A DNA stretch of 9,336 nt. Origin: Bacteroidota bacterium (GTDB taxonomy: Bacteria > Bacteroidota > Bacteroidia > Bacteroidales > UBA12481). The notes beneath the pieces are model-generated. The model saw nothing but the letters and a program-made list of their open reading frames with translations. It made no database searches and had not been told where the DNA came from. The stretch spans positions 1-9,336 of the forward strand of contig JAUVKA010000129.1 in the NCBI GenBank assembly GCA_030592205.1, in the 5' to 3' direction. This document shows, in pieces, positions 1-6,187 of the stretch; positions within the stretch are counted from its first letter, which is position 1; each line of letters begins with the position of its first letter. The translations under genes were made by a program, and so were the position numbers.

Positions 1-1317
1 GGGCAAAATCGATTTAATTAATACAGGATTACTGAGTGTAATAAAGAAACCGGTTACCATAAGAGAAAAACTGCCTATTGAAACAGCCAGCCCCCTGATT
101 CGGGTTGGGAAAATTTCACTAATAATTACCCAGACAATCGGGCCGAATGAGAATGCAAAACTCGCCACATAAAACAGTAATGGTATAATAATCAGTTTTG
201 AGCCTATCGCAAAAAGGATTCCAACTCCCGATAATGAAACAAAAGCCCCAATTACCCCAATCAGAAGCAGCTTTCGTCTTCCAAATCTTTCTATATAAAA
301 AATGGCAACAAAGGTAAAAATGGTGTTTACCAGCCCTACCAGTACCGCCCCTAAAAAAGAACTTTCCACATTATTCATTGCCTCGTTCAGAATATTGGGG
401 GCAAAATACATTATCGCGGCAATTCCACTTAGATGGGCAAACATAGGGAGCATTACTCCAATTAAAAGAGGTATACGAAGATAAGGTTGAAGCAATTCCC
501 TGAACCCTCCCGTTTTTACCTGCATCATTTCATTAATTTCAAGCATCTGCAGTTCAGCCTGTTCTACCCCGCTGGTCTTAATTATGATTTTCATGGCTTC
601 ATCCGTTCTGCCTTTTGACACCAGCCATCTCGGACTTTCAGGAGTATAAATAAGCAGTATTAAAAAGAGGATTGCTATTGGGATCTCTGTCCCGAACATC
701 CCACGCCATAATTCCTCCACAAACAACCAGTTCAATATTCCGGAAGCCTTATCAGTAATAAGCCCTGCAGCATCACCAGCCTGACTCAATACAATCCAAT
801 CCATCAAAAAAGCCAGAAGGATTCCAAGAGTAATTGAAAGCTGATATATTGAGACAAACCTTCCGCGGTTTTTTGGGAGAGTTAATTCTGATATATAAAC
901 CGGGGCAACCACCGAGGTAATTCCCACTCCGACACCACCAATCACACGAAAGATAATCAAGCTGTTAAATGCGAAATCAGCATTTGCCGTCAACCATATC
1001 GCCTGATCTGGTTCACCCAAAAATTGCGGTGTTAACATTGAACCGATGGCCGAAATAGTCAGGGCAGATGCGGCCACAATTAATGCCTTTTTCCGGCCAA
1101 AACGATCGGTGATAGTCCCTGAAATCACACAGCCGGCAATGGTACCCAGCAAAGCCGAGGAAACAACCCAGCCCAGCATCGCTTCTGATAGCTGGAAATG
1201 GGTTTGAAGAAATGAATTACAACCTGATATGATAGCTGTATCATATCCAAACAGGAATCCCCCTATTGATGCCACAAAACTAATCGCTATCAAGTAAAAT
1301 GATGTCTTCTTTCTCAT
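1..1317 (-). CDS. Sugar porter family MFS transporter, 3' end outside window
   Basis: This is an inner-membrane transporter of the major facilitator superfamily, sugar porter family, which usually imports sugars or polyols with protons. The frame is open for 439 codons from an ATG at 1317 to the left edge without a stop. The N-terminus has the GGFLFGYDTAIISG motif of TM1. The loop 2-3 motif DRFGRKK lies at residues 71-77, SELTLPKNRGR at 143-153, PESPRW at 226-231 (start of the central loop), ERFGRRK at 343-349, and GPIVW followed by SEIFPTRIRG at 392-409. About one membrane helix and the tail are missing, compared with the usual 450-480 residues. Q159 and W396 match conserved sugar-site residues, but the TM7 motif QQxSGxN reads AHLSGIA (294-300), so the substrate may be atypical. 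It lies 67 bp downstream of the URO-D gene on the same strand, probably cotranscribed. The family call is firm; the substrate is unknown. Confidence 0.93.
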   Translation of the reverse strand, partial: MRKKTSFYLIAISFVASIGGFLFGYDTAIISGCNSFLQTHFQLSEAMLGWVVSSALLGTIAGCVISGTITDRFGRKKALIVAASALTISAIGSMLTPQFLGEPDQAIWLTANADFAFNSLIIFRVIGGVGVGITSVVAPVYISELTLPKNRGRFVSIYQLSITLGILLAFLMDWIVLSQAGDAAGLITDKASGILNWLFVEELWRGMFGTEIPIAILFLILLIYTPESPRWLVSKGRTDEAMKIIIKTSGVEQAELQMLEINEMMQVKTGGFRELLQPYLRIPLLIGVMLPMFAHLSGIAAIMYFAPNILNEAMNNVESSFLGAVLVGLVNTIFTFVAIFYIERFGRRKLLLIGVIGAFVSLSGVGILFAIGSKLIIIPLLFYVASFAFSFGPIVWVIISEIFPTRIRGLAVSIGSFSLMVTGFFITLSNPVLIKSILP

Positions 1318-1392
1318 CCAACCATATCTAAATAACTTAATACTTGAAACTTATCACTTCAATTTATAATTGATAATTAACAATTTATAATT
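1318..1392. repeat. AT-rich spacer with 12-bp direct repeat
   Basis: The 67-bp spacer between the URO-D stop and the transporter start is strongly AT-rich. It contains the 12-mer CAATTTATAATT twice, at 1360-1371 and 1381-1392, spaced 21 bp apart. The second copy covers the end of the URO-D gene, including its TAA stop at 1387-1385. A similar element, CAATTCATAATT, lies at 6163-6174, just before the symporter start. No terminator-like GC stem is visible, which fits cotranscription of the two genes. Confidence 0.6.
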
Positions 1393-2491
1393 CATATCTC
1401 CCATACTCCTCCACAAGCTCCATCACCCTTTTCACCCTGCTTTCCAGTCCATCAGGGGGAACCTGATCGGCAACACCTAAAACATAACGAGGCTCTTTTA
1501 CCATAATACTAATCACTTGTTTTACATGTCGTTCAAATTCTTCATCGCTGGTATTTGGAGTAAAATACACTCCCGGGATTCCACCCCAAAGAATACTTTT
1601 TGAGTCACCAACAAAATCAGACAACTCTTCAATTTTAAGGTCGCCCACCGGATCAGGAGTTAATGCTTCAAGAACGCTAAAACCCACAGAGGCCTCCTGC
1701 TTCAATAATCCTCTTAGTGTTCCATCAATATGAATAAAAGAGTATTTACCTGCTTCCCGGATTTTTGTGGTCCATTCTTCCTGATAAGCCCGCATATACT
1801 TCTCGAAAAAGTCGGGACCTACCATTTCTGAAGAGAGGTTCTCCGGAATCATCAAAACTTCAGCCGGACTATCAACCGCTATCTGGGCAGCCTGATCAAA
1901 AGCCTTTTTCATTACGTCTAATAGTTCCTGCAATTCCCCGGGTACCATCATGGCAATCATTGTCAAGGACATAATACCGGCTTCCAGGGCCAGAAGATGC
2001 ATAAAGGGGCTTTTGGGCAAATAACAAAGCACAACGCCCTGATCACCAACCTGCTGTTTACGCTTAATCGCATAATCATAATCAGGCTCAAAGCGGGTAT
2101 TTTGATAAATGTGCTTCATTATTGGCAAATCGGCTTCCGATTTCAGGAAATGCTCAACAGGTCCTTCTGAAAAGGATGAAGGAATATATTCCCAGCACTC
2201 TCTAACTGAACCGAGATGGGTCTTTATCTTCTTGTACTTTCTATGGCCCTCATTCCACTCAATTACCTCGCAATTATCGAAAAATTGCTTGTATGGAAAA
2301 TATCCCTGCAGATAAAAACCTACCCCTAAATCACGATGCCACTGGATATAGTCATCCGACTGAATAAAACCCTCTGGTTTCTGACCCGTTTTGATAAGAT
2401 AATATGCCCAGTAATCCATATCTCCGGCCCATGGCAGCTGATCGGGTTGCTCTCCTCTAAGTATTGCAAGAATTCTTTCTCTTGGAGTCAT
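1385..2491 (-). CDS. URO-D superfamily protein of unknown function (not HemE)
   Basis: This 368-residue protein belongs to the uroporphyrinogen decarboxylase superfamily, a TIM-barrel fold that includes HemE and the corrinoid methyltransferases MtaA and MtbA. The N-terminal MTPRERILAILRGEQPD is the typical family opening (TPRERxxAxLxGExPD). Later family-like segments are PENLSSEMVGPDFFEKY (216-232), FIHIDGTLRGLL (252-263), WGGIPG (302-307) and GVADQVPPDGL (339-349). The HemE RxAGRY motif is absent, so haem synthesis is unlikely. In methyltransferase relatives a His-x-Cys plus a later Cys bind zinc. Here the matching places read H254-I-D256 and A341-D342, so a cysteine-ligated zinc site is not present. 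There is no signal peptide, so it should be cytosolic. Linked divergent or uncharacterised URO-D paralogs are known in many genomes, but I cannot assign a reaction. It is the first gene of the URO-D/MFS pair. Confidence 0.88.
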   Translation of the reverse strand: MTPRERILAILRGEQPDQLPWAGDMDYWAYYLIKTGQKPEGFIQSDDYIQWHRDLGVGFYLQGYFPYKQFFDNCEVIEWNEGHRKYKKIKTHLGSVRECWEYIPSSFSEGPVEHFLKSEADLPIMKHIYQNTRFEPDYDYAIKRKQQVGDQGVVLCYLPKSPFMHLLALEAGIMSLTMIAMMVPGELQELLDVMKKAFDQAAQIAVDSPAEVLMIPENLSSEMVGPDFFEKYMRAYQEEWTTKIREAGKYSFIHIDGTLRGLLKQEASVGFSVLEALTPDPVGDLKIEELSDFVGDSKSILWGGIPGVYFTPNTSDEEFERHVKQVISIMVKEPRYVLGVADQVPPDGLESRVKRVMELVEEYGRYEL

Positions 2492-2651
2492 TTAGATTAA
2501 CAATTTGGCGAACCAAGATAAGATCTATTATGATGAAAAATGCAATCCGCCACAGAAAAGGCGCAGAATATGGTACTTTTATAAATGATGCCAGGTAGAA
2601 TAGGAATAGGCAATATTAAAAGTTTAAACAACAGATTCTAAAGGATAAAAC
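2492..2651. other. Intergenic region upstream of URO-D gene and remnant ORF
   Basis: These 160 bp separate the URO-D gene (minus) from the remnant ORF (plus), so they should hold the promoter of the URO-D/MFS unit. No RNA gene, strong palindrome or convincing operator is visible. AAGG at about 2641-2644 lies shortly before the ATG at 2652 and could be a weak ribosome binding site left from the decayed gene. Confidence 0.5.
2513..2545 (-). promoter_or_regulatory. Possible Bacteroidota-type promoter of the URO-D/MFS unit
   Basis: On the minus strand, TATCTTGG (2520-2513) differs at one fixed position from the Bacteroidota -7 consensus TAnnTTTG. A TTG (2545-2543) lies 22 nt further upstream, near where the -33 TTTG box is expected. 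Transcription would then start about 15 nt before the URO-D ATG. The boxes are short and the spacing is slightly long, so this is only a candidate. Confidence 0.25.
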
Positions 2652-2890
2652 ATGAAAAATATAACAATTATTGGAGCAGGATTGATGGCGAAACCCATGG
2701 TCAATTATTTTTTGAATCAAAATGGATACAGGGTTACTCTGGTTGATCAGATTTTGGAGAAAGCTATTGAAATAAAGGCAAACAGACCGGAATGTACAGC
2801 CATGGAATGGAGCAATAACAATACTGAGCAATTGAAGAATTGAAAAAATTTGGATTTGAGTTCTCAACAAAAAGAATTGAACTGAATTAG
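2652..2890 (+). pseudogene. Saccharopine dehydrogenase-like remnant, internally deleted
   Basis: The frame from 2652 gives 63 residues, starting MKNITIIGAGLMAKPMVNYF. This is the Rossmann-fold NAD(P) entry of the saccharopine dehydrogenase (Lys9/lysine 6-dehydrogenase) family: beta strand, GAGLMAKP nucleotide loop, then VTLVDQ ending the second strand. Full members have about 400 residues, so roughly nine tenths is missing. After the TGA at 2841-2843, the frame starting at 2828 reads AIEELKKFGFEFSTKRIELN and then a stop at 2888-2890. That peptide resembles the amphipathic C-terminal end of the same family, which suggests one large internal deletion with a junction near 2830-2842 rather than a simple frameshift. 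The N-terminal assignment is good; the C-terminal match is from memory and less certain. No catalytic domain remains, so it cannot be a functional enzyme. Confidence 0.65.
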
Positions 2891-2958
2891 AAGAATATGA
2901 TATTATAAGAAGCCAATTTGCTTCTGCAACCAACAAAACAACCTACATCCTTACAACA

Positions 2959-3822
2959 ATGATCATCAGTGTAAGTCGTAGAACAGATATCCCCGCTTTT
3001 TATACTGACTGGTTTTTTAACCGGCTAAAAGAAGGTTTTGTTTATATCCGTAATCCTTATAATAAAAATCAAATAAAGAAAATTTCCTTATTGCCTGAGG
3101 ATGTTGATTGCTTTGTTTTCTGGTCGAAAAACCCTGAAGCTTTTTTGGAGCATCTTTCAGAATTGGAAAAGTATAATTACTATTTTCAATTTACTCTTAC
3201 TCCTTATGGGAAAGACCTTGAGCCATTGGTGCCAAATAAAAAAGACATCTCTGATACCTTTATAAGTTTATCTTCCCGAATAGGGAAAGAAAAGGTCATC
3301 TGGAGATATGATCCTATACTGATAAACAACAAATACACTTTCCGGTATCATTTGAAGTACTTTGATTTCTTTGCCAGATCCATTAGCCCCCATACGGAAA
3401 AATGCGTTATCAGTTTCATTGATCTGTATAATAAAAGCGAGAGAAATTTAAAAGGTTCCTATGTCAGGGAACTTACACTAGAGGAGATGATCAATATATC
3501 AAAAGAGTTCAAGATGATTGCCGATAAATATGGCTTTGAAATTGTGAGCTGTGCTGAAAGTATTGACATGGATTCTTTAGGGATAGGCCACAATAGGTGT
3601 ATTGATAATGTGCTGATTGAACGCATTTCATGTAAAGAACTAAATTACATAAAGGATAAATATCAAAGAGATGACTGCGGATGTGTGGAAAGTATCGATA
3701 TCGGCACATACAATAGCTGCCTGCACGGCTGTCGGTATTGTTATGCAAACTTCAACAGCAGGGTGGCGGGTGATAATTATGAAAAGCACCTGAAGGAGTC
3801 GCCATTTTTGATTGGGATTTAA
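2959..3822 (+). CDS. DUF1848 family protein with C-terminal radical-SAM-like cysteine motif
   Basis: This 287-residue protein matches the DUF1848 family, whose function is unknown. It opens with MIISVSRRTDIPAFYTDWF, the family's hallmark, followed by the typical stretches FWSKNPE (54-60), FQFTLTPYG (76-84) and VIWRYDPI (113-120). Near the end is C254-L-H-G-C258-R-Y-C261-Y, the CX3CX2C spacing that binds the 4Fe-4S cluster in radical SAM enzymes. Further cysteines sit at 198, 214, 225, 240 and 242. In most radical SAM proteins this motif is N-terminal, so its late position suggests a permuted arrangement; this is inference. The protein stops right after SPFLIGI, where I expect relatives to continue for about 20 residues, so the tail may be lost. 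Codons are AT-rich (about one third GC by hand count) compared with its neighbours. It ends 15 bp from the convergent mannosidase gene. No partner gene suggests its substrate. Confidence 0.85.
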   Translation: MIISVSRRTDIPAFYTDWFFNRLKEGFVYIRNPYNKNQIKKISLLPEDVDCFVFWSKNPEAFLEHLSELEKYNYYFQFTLTPYGKDLEPLVPNKKDISDTFISLSSRIGKEKVIWRYDPILINNKYTFRYHLKYFDFFARSISPHTEKCVISFIDLYNKSERNLKGSYVRELTLEEMINISKEFKMIADKYGFEIVSCAESIDMDSLGIGHNRCIDNVLIERISCKELNYIKDKYQRDDCGCVESIDIGTYNSCLHGCRYCYANFNSRVAGDNYEKHLKESPFLIGI

Positions 3823-3837
3823 AGGCATAAGTCTTGG

Positions 3838-6009
3838 TTATCCGTTCCCAACCGGTAAATGCGGATAAACAAGCGGCGGTGCATTCAGCCAGCTTGAAAT
3901 TGATTCCGGGGCAGGTGATTCAGGGCCCGAACGCCATATAGCCAGCCTGATATCATGCAGGCCCTGGTCCATATATTCCGGTGAAGGTCCGGATAGATGA
4001 CCGCCTGATGATTCAGAATGGTTAGGAAGTTTGTATTCATGCCAATGGCAATATGCAGCACTCCTTAAAACCGACAGGCGAAGTTCACCGGAAACAAAGT
4101 CGTATCCATGTAGACCATTATGTGCAATATTGATACCACCGGGCTTCCGGTTTATAGTCGATAAGGAACTGCCTGTCCCAGCCTCCTCTTTTGACAGATG
4201 CATCCATGTGCCATGGCAATGCTCCTGCCCGTCCGCCTTTCTGCTGATCGTGCCTCCCGGTATCTCGCACAGACAGCTGTCCAACCCAGTATCAACCGGT
4301 ATAACCAATTTAAGGCGTTGATGCTCTCCGTGCCAGTTAACAAGGATTCGGTACTCCGTTACCGGCCATCCGGCGTAGCTAATCTGTCGCAGTATAATAC
4401 TACTCCCGTGCAGGATCAGCTCCGACTCCTGGATAGTCCGGATATTCCCCTGGGCGATAACCCTTTTTGAATCAGCAAGCTCCATAAACTCACCAACAGA
4501 TTCATTCCATTTCCATGTATCAGTACCCCAGGAGTCGGCCGTGTCCTTTACCACCCTGAATTTAACCCCAAAATCGCCGGTTAAATATAACATGGCTGAT
4601 TTATCCAGGTCCTCAACAGACTCTGGATTAAGACCATAATGATGAACACCTTTATTAAGTTTATCGGCCATGAACACCACTTTTCGCCTCCAGCGGTGAA
4701 AGGGTAAAAGGGCGTCGGGTTGCTCTTCCTGACTGGGGATAATTTTCCCTTTCCGGTCGCTCAAAACCAGTACTTTCTCTTCATCCCAGAAAGGTCGGTG
4801 ATCAGCCATGCATTCAAATTCTACAGGGAATTTCGACAAGCCCTCCAGGGAATTATAAAGGCTAACAGGTATGTGAGCTCTTAGTTTTTTGGATGATCTG
4901 TTTATCCGGCTTAAAATATCCATATTGATCTCCCTGATATTCTCCATTGCCCTGCCATACAACTCCATAGCGTCCTCTTCAGCAATCCGGGTGCAGGATC
5001 CGGTAAGGATATCATGAAAATCATTGAAGAGAATATCTTTCCAGATTTGGTCCACCTTTTTAGACCTTAAGCCAGCACTTTCCTCATCTTCACCCCCGGG
5101 ATGATGCCTCTCAAGTTCTTCCATCTGCACAACTGCTGAGCTTGCCTGAACAGCTTTTCTCTTCAGACGGGCCATGGAAGTGTACGTGCCTGTAAAGATT
5201 CTCTGTACCTCTCCTTTATAGACCGGAGCATCAGCAATAACAGGACTGATAGATTCAAAAAAGTGATCTGTAGTGCTGTGAAAAATATCCACATCCCTTT
5301 CTTCTCTTATCATTTCCTCGATAATAGCCAGATCCTCGCGGGTAGCACCACCACCGTGGTTTCCCAGTCCCCAGAAAACAGCCGTATCCCTGTTCTGATT
5401 TCGTGCAATTTCAACTCCTTTCTGTATATGCTGTTTGATATTATTCCTTTCCGTATGGTAAAATCCAACCTCGATCCTGTGGGCCGGGATCCTTGTTCCA
5501 TCTGAGCCTTCCCAGATATAAATACTGGCCGGCAGGTCCAGAACCTCTTTGTCAGGCCTCATATGAACATAAAACTCATATCCATGGTCCCTGAGCAGCC
5601 GGGGCAGTCCTGATGAATGACCAAATGAATCGAAATTATAAGCTACTTTTGGCTCCACCCCAAATTGCTCCCTGAAAAACTTTTTGCCTTCCAGAATATG
5701 CCTTACGATGTTCTCAGTAGGAGGCAGGTTAACATCAGGCTGCAGGTACCACCCACCTGCAATAAACCACCTGCCTTTTGAAACCAGTTGCTGTATCTGC
5801 CGGAAAAGCGGAGGATCATATTTCATGACCCACTCGTAGAGGACAGCCTCATTATGATTAAAGATAAAATCAGGATGCTCATTGATAATCTCAACTGCAT
5901 TTCGGAAAGTGGCGATTGCCTCACCACATCCTTCCATCCATCGCCATTGCCAGACAGGATCAAGGTGGGCGTTGCAGATTAAATGTATACGCGGTTTAGT
6001 TTCTGTCAT
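3838..6009 (-). CDS. Family 38 glycoside hydrolase, alpha-mannosidase, C-terminus short
   Basis: GH38 enzymes are zinc-dependent retaining alpha-mannosidases. All four expected metal and catalytic positions are visible: H15 and D17 in AHLDPVWQW, the nucleophile D127 in NFDSFGHS, and H332 in FHDILTGS. Other family stretches are FNHNEAVLYEWV (50-61), GGWYLQPD (85-92), GLGNHGGGATREDL (214-227) and GTYTSMARLKRK (274-285). The catalytic barrel and helical bundle cover roughly residues 1-370; the rest is beta-rich. There is no signal peptide, so it should act in the cytosol on an imported substrate. At 723 residues it is shorter than the usual 800 or more, and it stops after NAPPLVYPHLPVGNG, where relatives normally continue with a final beta domain. 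The natural substrate may be a mannoside or another alpha-glycoside. It is divergent from the symporter/kinase pair, which suggests a shared pathway. Confidence 0.92.
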   Translation of the reverse strand: MTETKPRIHLICNAHLDPVWQWRWMEGCGEAIATFRNAVEIINEHPDFIFNHNEAVLYEWVMKYDPPLFRQIQQLVSKGRWFIAGGWYLQPDVNLPPTENIVRHILEGKKFFREQFGVEPKVAYNFDSFGHSSGLPRLLRDHGYEFYVHMRPDKEVLDLPASIYIWEGSDGTRIPAHRIEVGFYHTERNNIKQHIQKGVEIARNQNRDTAVFWGLGNHGGGATREDLAIIEEMIREERDVDIFHSTTDHFFESISPVIADAPVYKGEVQRIFTGTYTSMARLKRKAVQASSAVVQMEELERHHPGGEDEESAGLRSKKVDQIWKDILFNDFHDILTGSCTRIAEEDAMELYGRAMENIREINMDILSRINRSSKKLRAHIPVSLYNSLEGLSKFPVEFECMADHRPFWDEEKVLVLSDRKGKIIPSQEEQPDALLPFHRWRRKVVFMADKLNKGVHHYGLNPESVEDLDKSAMLYLTGDFGVKFRVVKDTADSWGTDTWKWNESVGEFMELADSKRVIAQGNIRTIQESELILHGSSIILRQISYAGWPVTEYRILVNWHGEHQRLKLVIPVDTGLDSCLCEIPGGTISRKADGQEHCHGTWMHLSKEEAGTGSSLSTINRKPGGINIAHNGLHGYDFVSGELRLSVLRSAAYCHWHEYKLPNHSESSGGHLSGPSPEYMDQGLHDIRLAIWRSGPESPAPESISSWLNAPPLVYPHLPVGNG

Positions 6010-6187
6010 TAGTCAACATCATATTTCATCGAAGATAATCAAATGTGTCGATTGTCTGACCAGTAGATTAGTAGTTTAGTAGATTAGTAGATCGGGAGAT
6101 CGGTATAATAGTATATTGGTATATTAGTATATTTATAATCTATAACCTTAATTTACCATTTACAATTCATAATTCACAATCCTTTCC
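6010..6187. promoter_or_regulatory. Divergent promoter region, mannosidase versus symporter/kinase
   Basis: These 178 bp lie between two divergently transcribed units, so they must hold both promoters. The middle is an 8-bp repeat array (6062-6133), followed by an AT-rich tract (6134-6180) with CAATTCATAATT close to the symporter start. I could not fix a reliable -33/-7 pair for either gene. TTTG on the minus strand at 6045-6042 is a possible upstream box for the mannosidase gene, but no good -7 box follows. No riboswitch or small-RNA structure is evident. Confidence 0.45.
6062..6133. repeat. Imperfect 8-bp tandem repeat, nine units
   Basis: Nine consecutive octamers fit the consensus RGTAKATT: AGTAGATT, AGTAGTTT, AGTAGATT, AGTAGATC, GGGAGATC, GGTATAAT, AGTATATT, GGTATATT and AGTATATT. 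The left units carry AGTAG and the right ones GTATA, so the array looks as if it was amplified and then diverged. It sits between two divergent promoters, where a change in copy number would alter promoter spacing. Confidence 0.8.

Noticed and set aside
1385..2491. HemE (uroporphyrinogen decarboxylase of haem synthesis)
   Set aside because: The RxAGRY motif is missing and no other haem genes are nearby; it is a paralog of the superfamily.
2810..2832. GAGCAAT direct repeat (2810 and 2826) as the deletion breakpoint of the dehydrogenase remnant
   Set aside because: A deletion between direct repeats should leave one copy; both copies remain 16 bp apart and both fit the N-terminal coding frame.
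2908..2925. AGAAGC/GCTTCT inverted repeat before the DUF1848 gene, possible terminator
   Set aside because: Only a 6-bp, half-AT stem with a 6-nt loop and no T-run after it; such pairs are expected by chance in AT-rich DNA.
2616..2936. Minus-strand 106-residue ORF across the remnant
   Set aside because: It shows no recognisable motif and is antisense to the recognisable Rossmann fragment; long open frames by chance are plausible here.
5340..5370. Asn217 in GNHGGG of the mannosidase, where some relatives have Asp (GDHGGG), as a sign of lost activity
   Set aside because: From memory the GNHGGG form is common in bacterial members, and all zinc and nucleophile residues are intact.
6062..6133. 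Possible CRISPR-like array
   Set aside because: The repeats are contiguous 8-bp units without unique spacers, and no cas genes are present.
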